NCBI GenBank assembly: GCA_900548405.1
Contig: UNSJ01000036.1
Coordinates: 1 to 18,437, forward strand
Origin: Candidatus Gastranaerophilales bacterium
Lineage (GTDB): Bacteria; Cyanobacteriota; Vampirovibrionia; Gastranaerophilales; Gastranaerophilaceae
Reading direction: 5' to 3'
DNA length: 18,437 nucleotides
Numbering within the stretch: the stretch's first letter is position 1; every line of letters starts with the position of its first letter. The translations under genes were made by a program, and so were the position numbers. The notes below the pieces were generated by a model, which worked only from the letters and a program-made list of their open reading frames with translations, was not told the origin of the DNA and searched no databases. Positions 1 through 6,065 of the stretch are shown piece after piece.

Positions 1-677
1 AATTAAATGAAATTTTAAATAATAATAAATACGCTCCGTTTTTTGACAAATATATGCTCAATTTATTCAAATTTTATCAAAAAAGGGGATATAAATACAC
101 CGATTTAAGGCGTTTAAATGTCTTCTTACATAATATATATTATCGGAATATATCTAAAAGCTACAAAACAGCTCTGAATACCCTTAGAATTAATGAAATT
201 TCAGTTAAGCTTAAAATACAGGATGCAAGAAAAGCACTTATTGATGATAGTAATACATATAATTACATATTTCTTGATGCTTTTACCCCGTCAAAATGTC
301 CCTGCTTATGGAGTTTGGAATTTTTTAAGCTCTTATATAATCATTTAGACAGTGACGGAATGATAATGACGTACTCTAATTCAGCTAATATAAGAAATGC
401 ATTTATTGAAGCAGGATTTTATGTCGGTAAAATTTATAACAAAGAATTTGATAAATACACAGGTACAATAGCTGTTAAAAACAATAAGCTTATAAAACAT
501 GAACTCTCAGAATACGATTTAGGGCTTATGAAAACTAAAGCAGGTATATTTTATCGTGATGAAAATTTATCGCTTGATAATGAGGCAATAATCGAGGTTC
601 ATAATAAAGAAGTTGAAAATTCAAATCTAATATCAAGTTCTAAATTTATTAAATCTTACAAAAAGAATAGATTATAA
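1..677 (+). CDS. MnmC-like tRNA (mnm5U) methyltransferase domain, 5'-truncated by window edge
   Basis: The frame is open from nt 3, so the gene begins outside the window; the ATG at 54 is internal. The visible part matches the C-terminal half of the SAM-dependent methyltransferase domain of MnmC (DUF752/Methyltransf_30), which in E. coli completes 5-methylaminomethyl modification of wobble U34 in tRNA. Seen: the block 'LDAFTPSKCPCLWS' (family D-A-F-x-P-x-K-x-P-x-W), then 'FFKLLYNHLDSDGMIMTYSNSANIRNAFIEAGF', the usual final strand and helix. The tail 'LSEYDLGLMKTKAGIFYRDENLS' is what I recall for stand-alone cyanobacterial-type members. No FAD oxidase domain (MnmC1) follows, so this is probably a single-domain enzyme. 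The SAM-binding glycine motif would lie in the missing N-terminus. Domain call good; exact substrate inferred. Confidence 0.8.
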   Translation, partial: LNEILNNNKYAPFFDKYMLNLFKFYQKRGYKYTDLRRLNVFLHNIYYRNISKSYKTALNTLRINEISVKLKIQDARKALIDDSNTYNYIFLDAFTPSKCPCLWSLEFFKLLYNHLDSDGMIMTYSNSANIRNAFIEAGFYVGKIYNKEFDKYTGTIAVKNNKLIKHELSEYDLGLMKTKAGIFYRDENLSLDNEAIIEVHNKEVENSNLISSSKFIKSYKKNRL

Positions 678-729
678 TTAAGAAAAAAAATTATTGGTAT
701 ATATCTACACGATATACATTCTTTAATTC

Positions 730-945
730 TTACTCATCCAAAACTTTTTTTAAATCAATTTCATATCCTAAAATTTTTGCAAACAATTCAAAATCTTCAA
801 AACGCAGAGTGCCCAGACGCATTTTATGGGATAATCCGTCAAGTGTAAATTTTTTACTGCTGTTTTCTGATGCTATTCTTGCAAGTTCTTTAAGTGTAAT
901 TCCCTCTTTTGCAAGTAATATTTTCACATATTCTTTTGCAGTCAT
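730..945 (-). CDS. Small helix-turn-helix-like protein (DUF6471-like), 71 aa
   Basis: Reads MTAKEYVKILLAKEGITLKELARIASE..., with a start-proximal helix, a 'GITLKELA' turn typical of XRE-like HTH segments, then 'FTLDGLSHKMRLGTLRFEDFELFAKILGYEI', a second helical pair seen in short plasmid/phage-type HTH proteins (DUF6471-like). It is probably a small DNA-binding regulator. An AAGGAG ribosome site (956-951 on the minus strand) sits 5 nt before the ATG at 945. It is transcribed away from the prepilin gene; the shared 140-bp upstream region holds repeated ATTGA-type half-sites, so autoregulation or control of the pilin is possible but unproven. It converges with the upstream methyltransferase, 52 bp apart. 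Family assignment is from pattern memory only. Confidence 0.7.
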   Translation of the reverse strand: MTAKEYVKILLAKEGITLKELARIASENSSKKFTLDGLSHKMRLGTLRFEDFELFAKILGYEIDLKKVLDE

Positions 946-983
946 AAGCTCTCCTTGTATAATTCTACAAATTATTGATTATA

Positions 984-1012
984 TTGACAATTTATTGATA
1001 AAGGGTTATAAT
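984..1012 (+). promoter_or_regulatory. Consensus sigma70 promoter for the prepilin gene
   Basis: A perfect -35 TTGACA (984-989), a 17-nt spacer and a perfect -10 TATAAT (1007-1012). The predicted start near 1019 gives a leader of about 70 nt. On the other strand, TTGTCA (990-985), 17 nt and TAGAAT (967-962) could serve the divergent HTH gene, so the two -35 boxes would overlap. Confidence 0.85.
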
Positions 1013-1075
1013 AATAGACGTATATATCAATAATTAGTTTTATTTATCAATTTTGTTGTAATAATACTTAATCAT

Positions 1076-1084
1076 AGGAGGAGG
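1076..1084 (+). promoter_or_regulatory. Strong ribosome-binding site fixing the prepilin start
   Basis: AGGAGGAGG is nearly a full anti-SD complement and lies 4 nt before the ATG at 1089 (7 nt from its first AGGAGG). The TTG at 1086 directly upstream is too close to this site to be the start. Confidence 0.8.
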
Positions 1085-1088
1085 ATTG

Positions 1089-1748
1089 ATGAAAAAGAGC
1101 GCGTTTACTCTGGCAGAGGTTTTGATTACACTCGGCGTTATCGGTGTAGTTGCGGCAATGACTATGCCTGCATTAATTTCTAATCATAATAAATCAGTTG
1201 TTGAAGCAAGATTAAGCAAAGCGTATAATGTCTTTTCAAATGCAATTCGTCTTTCAGAAATAGATAACGGAATGATGAAGGATTGGCCGACAGGCGCTAA
1301 TTTAGATATGGACCATTTTTGGAACGTTTATATAAAACCTTATTTTGTTGGCGCTAAATTATGCTTAGATTGCACTGAATGCGGTTATCCTAATAATTGC
1401 AATACAGACCCGTTTAGACAAAAATGGTCTGGTAATGGAAACTGGGGTTTAATATCTAATTCATCAAGAATTCTTTTCCAGCTTAATGACGGAACAGTTA
1501 TATTTTTCCCGAGAAATACAGCCAATTCTGATGGCAGCCCTGCGTATGTATCCTCTTTATTTATTGATATAAACGGTCCTAAAAAGCCTAATGAAGCTGG
1601 CAGAGATGTTTTTTATTTCGACAGAAACTATAAATCTGGAATAATTTCCGCACCTGAAGGTGACTGCAAAACCAGTAGAATATCCTGCTCATATACAATT
1701 ATGTCTAACGGTTGGAAAATTCCTAATGATTATCCGTATAAATTTTAA
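1089..1748 (+). CDS. Type IV prepilin-like protein (N-terminal cleavage/methylation motif)
   Basis: A 219-residue protein with a class III prepilin leader: short basic MKKSA, then FTLAEVLITLGVIGVVAAMTMPALIS. Predicted prepilin peptidase cleavage lies between Ala5 and Phe6, with the conserved Glu at mature position 5 (Glu10) and a ~20-residue hydrophobic assembly helix. Ala rather than Gly at -1 is a tolerated variant. The globular part holds a Cys cluster ('CLDCTECGYPNNC') and two late Cys, suggesting disulphides outside the membrane, and ends '...IMSNGWKIPNDYP', a C-terminus I associate with multi-copy pseudopilins of gut Melainabacteria. It could be a major or minor pilin or a type II secretion pseudopilin. 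No assembly genes are nearby, so it is an orphan unit. ATG at 1089 is chosen from the AGGAGGAGG site. Confidence 0.88.
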   Translation: MKKSAFTLAEVLITLGVIGVVAAMTMPALISNHNKSVVEARLSKAYNVFSNAIRLSEIDNGMMKDWPTGANLDMDHFWNVYIKPYFVGAKLCLDCTECGYPNNCNTDPFRQKWSGNGNWGLISNSSRILFQLNDGTVIFFPRNTANSDGSPAYVSSLFIDINGPKKPNEAGRDVFYFDRNYKSGIISAPEGDCKTSRISCSYTIMSNGWKIPNDYPYKF

Positions 1749-1784
1749 GGTAAATTAAGTTTTTGCATTAAATATAAAAGTTTA

Positions 1785-1790
1785 TATAAT
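1785..1790 (+). promoter_or_regulatory. -10 box placed 6 nt before the ATG of the FAD oxidoreductase
   Basis: TATAAT at 1785-1790, with a weak TTGCAT at 1763-1768 (16-nt spacer). ATG begins at 1797, where the transcript would start. No purine-rich ribosome site precedes it, so the mRNA may be leaderless. Confidence 0.6.
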
Positions 1791-1796
1791 ATAGCT

Positions 1797-3092
1797 ATGA
1801 ATAAATATGATGTAATAGTAGTCGGCGGAGGAACAGCAGGTTGTGCTGCAGCTTACACTGCAGGCAAACTCGGATTAAAAACTTTACTTATTGAAAAAAA
1901 CATACATCTTGGCGGCACAATTACTTCTGCTCTTGTTGTTCCGGCGATGAAATCAGGTGAACATCAAATAAATACAGAGTTTTATCAAGATTTAATTCAA
2001 GAATTACACGCTTTAGGCGGTCAGGCGACTTATCAAAATAATCCGGGTTGGTTTAATCCTGAACTAACAAAAATCGCTTTAGATAATCTAATGGTAAAAG
2101 CCAATGTAGAAGTGTTTTTCGATACCCACATAAGGGATATTACTATCGAAAATAAGCAGGTTAAGGCTGTTATAATTTCTAAGGAAATGTTATCAGTATA
2201 TAACGATAAGATAGAAATTCAGAATAAGAGTTTATTGGTATCTATCGAAACGAGATACATCATTGATGCAACAGGAAATTGTGAAATAGGAAAACTTTGC
2301 GGTTGTGAATTTTTGGAAAAGCAAGAAGAACAACAGCCTGTAAGTTTAAGATTTATGATGGGCGGAGTAGATGTTCCTCACTTTGCTGTGTGGCTTAAAA
2401 ACTATGATAATGACAGAAATGTTACTACTGTTGAGGATATAAACGGTTTTATACACCTTTCCACCGCATATACTTGGGATAAGGATAAAAAATGGGCTCT
2501 TGCTCCTTTGTTTGATGATGCAGTTGCAAAGGGCATACTTAAAGACCACGACAGGAACTATTTTCAGATATTTACAGTAGCGGGAATGCCTTCTACCATT
2601 GCGTTTAACTGTCCGAGAATCATTGATTACACAGAAACACTTCAGGTGGCTAATATGTCAAAAGCCTTGCTGTTAGCGCGCAGGAACATATTCAGGCTTG
2701 CTAATTTTTGCAAAGAATACTTTCCCGGATTTGAAAATGCTTATATTTCAAATATTGCAGATATGCTTGGCATAAGAGTTTCCAGACGTATTAAGGGTAA
2801 GTATGTTTACACAATTGATGACGTAAAATCAGGAAAAACATTTGAAAATCCTGTCGTTGTATCAAATTACCCTGTTGATGTCCATTCTGATAAACGTGAT
2901 AAATCTACTTTGCATACAGTAAAAGACTACACATTGCCTTTGGAAAGTTTAATGTCAGCCGATATTGACAATCTTTTTGTTGCTGGCAGGTGTATATCGG
3001 CAGACTTTATGGCTCAAGGAGCTTTGCGCGTTCAGGCAAGCTGTTTTTCAATGGGTGAAGGAGTTGCAAAATACATTGCTAAGGCTTTTTAA
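1797..3092 (+). CDS. FAD-dependent oxidoreductase (FAD_oxidored family)
   Basis: A 431-residue protein with an N-terminal Rossmann dinucleotide motif 'DVIVVGGGTAGCAAAYTAGKLGLKTLLIEK' (GxGxxG-type, acidic residue at the end of strand 2), then 'LGGTITSALVVPAM', a substrate-domain insert, and the C-terminal FAD-contact block 'LFVAGRCISADFMAQGALRVQASCFSMGEGVA'. This layout fits the PF12831-type flavoproteins; their substrates vary and the sequence does not reveal one here. No signal peptide, so cytoplasmic. It has its own -10 box and no SD. The end overlaps the convergent flavoprotein gene by 14 bp (3079-3092), so transcripts of the two would be antisense at their tails. No terminator was seen between them. 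Confidence 0.88.
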   Translation: MNKYDVIVVGGGTAGCAAAYTAGKLGLKTLLIEKNIHLGGTITSALVVPAMKSGEHQINTEFYQDLIQELHALGGQATYQNNPGWFNPELTKIALDNLMVKANVEVFFDTHIRDITIENKQVKAVIISKEMLSVYNDKIEIQNKSLLVSIETRYIIDATGNCEIGKLCGCEFLEKQEEQQPVSLRFMMGGVDVPHFAVWLKNYDNDRNVTTVEDINGFIHLSTAYTWDKDKKWALAPLFDDAVAKGILKDHDRNYFQIFTVAGMPSTIAFNCPRIIDYTETLQVANMSKALLLARRNIFRLANFCKEYFPGFENAYISNIADMLGIRVSRRIKGKYVYTIDDVKSGKTFENPVVVSNYPVDVHSDKRDKSTLHTVKDYTLPLESLMSADIDNLFVAGRCISADFMAQGALRVQASCFSMGEGVAKYIAKAF

Positions 3093-4437
3093 TCTTGCCC
3101 ATAAGTATTTGTGCAGCATTCAATAAAGGATCTATTGTTGGAGAATAAGGCGGAGCATAGGTTAAATCATTTTTATAAAATTCATCAACTGTCATCTTTG
3201 ACAAAAGCGCTGCTGTTAATGAATTAATTCTCTTATCAGCATCACCTGCACCAACTGCCTGAGCTCCCAAAATCAGCCCTGTATCATAATCAGCAATAAG
3301 TTTTAAGGTAATATTATTTACGTTAGGCATATAACCTACTTTATCATTTTTTGTTACAGTAACTGATACAGGCTTATAACCCAATGTTGTGGCCTTTTTC
3401 TCTGTTAATCCTGTCATAGACATTGTTAAATTTAAACATCTGGTTACTGCAGAGCCTAATACTCCATGAAATTTATCAAATCCGCCGCAAGCATTTATGG
3501 CAGCTGTTCTGCCTTCTTTATTTGCATTTGAACCTAAAGGCATCCAGATTTTTGAATCACTTATTACAAGATGTTCTTCAACACAGTCACCACAGGCATA
3601 TATGTCCTTAATGCTTGTTTCCATTCTTTCATTTACTTTAATAGCACCTGTAACTCCAAGTTCTATTCCTGCATCTTTTACTATTTCAACATTTGGAGTA
3701 ACACCGGCGCATAAAACAACAAAGTCAGTTTCAAATTCTTTTCCTGTACCTGTTCTTACAGATTTAACCCCGTCTGCATCACCAGATAGTTCAGTTACAA
3801 TTTCTGAGGTTAATATTTCAAATCTTCCGTTATTTATCGAATTTAACTGTTCCTCGATAAGCTTTGACATATCTTCATCAAAAATTGTCATAACATAAGG
3901 CGCATATTCAATCACCGTAACAAATAGATTTTGTCTGACTAATGCCTCTAAAAGCTCCATGCCTATGTAGCCTGCCCCGACTATGGTTGCACGCTTAGAC
4001 TTTAATGCTTGTTCTCTTATGGCAATACCGTCTTCTATTTTTCTTAATGTAAAGACGTTTGGAAGATTAACATTTTTTATATGTGGAATAACGGGACGTG
4101 CTCCTATTGCAATAATTAATTTATCATAATCAACAAGAAAAGCCCTTTGAGTGTTTAAATCCTGAATTAAAACCTGTTTTGATTCGGGAATAATTTTAAC
4201 GGCTCTGTTTCTCAGATGAATATGTACGTTTTTTTCTTCAAAATCTTCAGGAGAGCGCACCAGAAGAAGTTGATAATCTTCAAAGTTACCCTCTATATAA
4301 TAAGGAAGACCGCACGCCGAATAAGATATATGCGTATCATCTGTGTACAGATTTATTTCAGCTTCAGGAAGTTCTCTCCTTGCTTTAGCTGCTGCTTTTG
4401 CACCTGCGGCAACACCGCCCAATATTACAATTTTCAT
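3079..4437 (-). CDS. CoA-disulfide reductase / NADH oxidase-type flavoprotein
   Basis: A 452-residue pyridine nucleotide-disulfide oxidoreductase of the one-cysteine class. Seen in order: FAD site 'VILGGVAAGAKAAAKARR' (residues 4-21), 'SYSACGLPYYI' with the redox Cys at 42, NAD(P)H site 'ATIVGAGYIGMELLEAL', FAD-contact 'DIYACGDCVE', and dimerisation domain ending 'DLTYAPPYSPTIDPLLNAA', which in CoA-disulfide reductases supplies the active-site Tyr of the partner subunit. The likely role is NAD(P)H-dependent reduction of CoA disulfide or O2/peroxide/persulfide in the cytoplasm; these subfamilies cannot be split by eye. There is no C-terminal rhodanese domain. The start is ATG at 4437; the TTG two codons earlier lacks a ribosome site. 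A -10 box ends 6 nt before the ATG. Confidence 0.88.
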   Translation of the reverse strand: MKIVILGGVAAGAKAAAKARRELPEAEINLYTDDTHISYSACGLPYYIEGNFEDYQLLLVRSPEDFEEKNVHIHLRNRAVKIIPESKQVLIQDLNTQRAFLVDYDKLIIAIGARPVIPHIKNVNLPNVFTLRKIEDGIAIREQALKSKRATIVGAGYIGMELLEALVRQNLFVTVIEYAPYVMTIFDEDMSKLIEEQLNSINNGRFEILTSEIVTELSGDADGVKSVRTGTGKEFETDFVVLCAGVTPNVEIVKDAGIELGVTGAIKVNERMETSIKDIYACGDCVEEHLVISDSKIWMPLGSNANKEGRTAAINACGGFDKFHGVLGSAVTRCLNLTMSMTGLTEKKATTLGYKPVSVTVTKNDKVGYMPNVNNITLKLIADYDTGLILGAQAVGAGDADKRINSLTAALLSKMTVDEFYKNDLTYAPPYSPTIDPLLNAAQILMGKIKKP

Positions 4438-4443
4438 ACTCAA

Positions 4444-4449
4444 AATATA
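4444..4449 (-). promoter_or_regulatory. -10 box 6 nt before the flavoprotein ATG
   Basis: On the minus strand TATATT is followed by 6 nt and the ATG at 4437, with no ribosome site between. The -35 region is poor but overlaps the palindrome at 4470-4481. Confidence 0.5.
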
Positions 4450-4469
4450 ACTGACACTTTAAAAATAAA

Positions 4470-4481
4470 CATTGTACAATG
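4470..4481. promoter_or_regulatory. 12-bp perfect palindrome at the flavoprotein -35 region
   Basis: CATTGTACAATG is perfectly self-complementary. It lies about 20 bp upstream of the -10 box of the minus-strand flavoprotein and just past the stop of the 46-codon gene. It could be an operator for a dimeric (perhaps redox) regulator; with the following TTTATTTTT on the minus strand it could also act as a weak terminator. Confidence 0.4.
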
Positions 4482-4483
4482 AG

Positions 4484-4624
4484 CTAATTTATACCTGATG
4501 TATTTAAAATTACACCTTTCATGAATTCACAGTAAGAATCAATGTCTTCCTCAAATTTTTCAACTTTTTGAACTAAATTTGTAATATCAACAATTATTTT
4601 TTCATCTTTTAGTTTTTCGTACAT
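4484..4624 (-). CDS. 46-aa small hypothetical protein
   Basis: Read on the minus strand: ATG at 4624, 46 codons, stop TAG at 4486-4484. The product starts MYEKLKDEKIIVDITNLVQK and is rich in Lys, Glu, Asp and Ile, with one Cys. It is acidic to neutral and probably one or two amphipathic helices. GGGAG lies 8 nt before the ATG, good spacing for a ribosome site. It lies in the same orientation as, and 46 bp upstream of, the CoA-disulfide-reductase-type gene, so the two could be linked. I do not recognise it. The ribosome site and codon use like its neighbours argue that it is real. Confidence 0.55.
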   Translation of the reverse strand: MYEKLKDEKIIVDITNLVQKVEKFEEDIDSYCEFMKGVILNTSGIN

Positions 4625-4783
4625 AAGATACACTCCCAATCAAAGCTATGACTAACCTGTATAGTTAGTTACGGATTAATGTGTATAAAACTTTAAAGAT
4701 TTTTTCTACATTGTTACAAAGATTAACCATAACTAGCAAAAAAGTTTTTTTATAGCTTTTAATCCACTTAAAAAGGAGTTTTT
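4625..4783. other. Intergenic region between divergent small genes
   Basis: About 160 bp that must hold the start signals of the 46-codon gene (minus) and the 118-residue gene (plus). ACTAAC (4651-4656) and GTTAGT (4664-4669) form a 6-bp inverted repeat with a 7-nt loop. No clear -35/-10 pair was found on either strand; TTGTTA at 4711 lacks a matching -10. Confidence 0.4.
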
Positions 4784-5140
4784 ATGGAAATAAGAAATAA
4801 TTATTCTAAAACTGCATTCAACGGAATTATACACAATTCAACATATTCACAGGTTAAGAAATACGCTGTTTCTATTGGCGAAAAAGATAAGTTTGAAGCA
4901 TTAAGCAAATCTTTTGATAAGTTAGGACCTAACTTAGACTTGGAAATTAGCGCAAGACATGTAAAAAGACCTTTTGAAGGCAACCGAATAATTATAAAGC
5001 TAAAATCAACGATTGCTGAAAGAAGGAGAGCATTTGAACTTTTTCATAGCACAAATGAAGCAGTTTCAAAGCATATTTATGAAGTTATGCAGCAGCTTAC
5101 AGATGCAAGTTCAACCTTATACAAAAAGACTTTCAGCTAA
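4784..5140 (+). CDS. Hypothetical protein, 118 aa
   Basis: AAGGAG (4773-4778) lies 5 nt before the ATG, so the start is well supported. The N-terminus 'MEIRNNYSKTAFNGIIHNS' resembles a short Asn-rich lead I recall on several lineage-specific Melainabacterial proteins; the rest is charged, with a central beta-like stretch ('GNRIIIKLKS') and a helical C-terminal half ('AFELFHSTNEAVSKHIYEVMQQLTDASSTLYKK'). No signal peptide, membrane segment or cysteine. The stop codon overlaps that of the convergent permease gene by 4 bp (CTAA at 5137-5140). I do not recognise a family. Confidence 0.7.
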   Translation: MEIRNNYSKTAFNGIIHNSTYSQVKKYAVSIGEKDKFEALSKSFDKLGPNLDLEISARHVKRPFEGNRIIIKLKSTIAERRRAFELFHSTNEAVSKHIYEVMQQLTDASSTLYKKTFS

Positions 5141-6021
5141 TCAATTTCATTATAAACAAGTTTTTTGCGCAAGTTCCATTGAATAAGGGTTAGAACAAGT
5201 ATAAGTGTGAATAGAACGTAAGCAATTGCTGAAGCTTTTCCTACATTAAAATATTCGAAAGCATTTTTGTATATTGCATAAACCAAAACATTTGTACTGT
5301 CTAAAGGTCCTCCCTGTGTCATCAAATATATGAGGTCGAAAACCTGAAATGAACTTATTGCAGTAATAATTATAACAAAAAATATTGTAGGCGATAAAAG
5401 TGGCACCGTTACATTTTTAAAGGTTTGAACAGGCGTTGCTCCGTCAATTTTAGCGGCTTCAAACAAGCTCTGGGAAATTCCGCTTAATGAGGATAAAAAT
5501 ATTACCATATTATAACCTATAAGCTTCCATACAGAAACGATTATAAGCGCAGGCATTGCAAAATGAGTATCGTAAAGCCAGTTTATATGTAAATGTAATA
5601 TATGATTTAAAAGTCCTATATTAGGATCAAAAATCCACTCCCAAACAACGCCTATAACTATCATTGGTGTTATGAACGGTAAAAAGTAAGCTGTTTTATA
5701 AAATTCCGAGCCTCTGATTTTTGAATTTAAAATACAAGCAAGAATTAAAGGAATAATAACACCGAAAATTGAAGTCGTAAGAGCAAAAACAACAGTATTC
5801 CAAAATATTTTATAAAACAAAGGTTCAGAGAAAATTTCTTTATAATTTGCAAGCCCCACAAATTGGATAGGATTTAACAAATCCCACTTTGAAAAGCTCA
5901 AACCAAATGAACATATAACAGGTATTATTATAAATATAAAAGTACCAATTAAGGCAGGCAGTATAAATACCCACCCCGCAAAACTCTGGTTATTTAGAGT
6001 ATTATCAAGAAATTTTTTCAT
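5137..6021 (-). CDS. Sugar ABC transporter permease (MalF/UgpA type)
   Basis: A 294-residue inner-membrane permease with six membrane spans: N-terminal 'WVFILPALIGTFIFIIIPVICSFGLSF', the 'LANYKEIF' loop typical of the UgpA/MalF group, and the cytoplasmic EAA loop 'EAAKIDGATPVQTFKNVTVPLL', which docks on the ATPase. The family normally works with a MalG/UgpE-type partner permease, an extracellular solute-binding protein and an MsmX/UgpC-type ATPase; none is adjacent, so the gene is orphaned and the substrate (sugar or glycerol-phosphate) cannot be named. ATG at 6021 is chosen over the TTG at 6036, which lies upstream of the predicted transcription start. TATAAT (6033-6028) ends 6 nt before the ATG, and there is no ribosome site. 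Confidence 0.9.
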   Translation of the reverse strand: MKKFLDNTLNNQSFAGWVFILPALIGTFIFIIIPVICSFGLSFSKWDLLNPIQFVGLANYKEIFSEPLFYKIFWNTVVFALTTSIFGVIIPLILACILNSKIRGSEFYKTAYFLPFITPMIVIGVVWEWIFDPNIGLLNHILHLHINWLYDTHFAMPALIIVSVWKLIGYNMVIFLSSLSGISQSLFEAAKIDGATPVQTFKNVTVPLLSPTIFFVIIITAISSFQVFDLIYLMTQGGPLDSTNVLVYAIYKNAFEYFNVGKASAIAYVLFTLILVLTLIQWNLRKKLVYNEID

Positions 6022-6033
6022 GCTATAATTATA
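6021..6033. promoter_or_regulatory. Bidirectional promoter sharing a symmetric -10 box
   Basis: TATAATTATA (6024-6033) is a perfect palindrome holding TATAAT on both strands. On the plus strand it is preceded by TGC, giving an extended -10 (TGCTATAAT, 6021-6029) for the phosphomannomutase (start near 6036). On the minus strand it lies 6 nt before the permease ATG. Neither side has a recognisable -35. Confidence 0.65.
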
Positions 6034-6065
6034 CAATAATTATTAAATTAGGGAGAGATATTAAG

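Noticed and set aside
678..729. Weak GTATAT/ATATAC hairpin between the first two genes as a terminator
   Set aside because: Too short and AT-only, with no clear T-run on either strand.
3497..3898. A 133-codon plus-strand frame inside the flavoprotein gene
   Set aside because: It is antisense to a well-conserved enzyme and has a composition typical of a shadow frame, with no ribosome site.
6022..6036. Permease start at TTG 6036
   Set aside because: It is upstream of the predicted transcription start and has no ribosome site; the ATG at 6021 gives a normal permease N-terminus.
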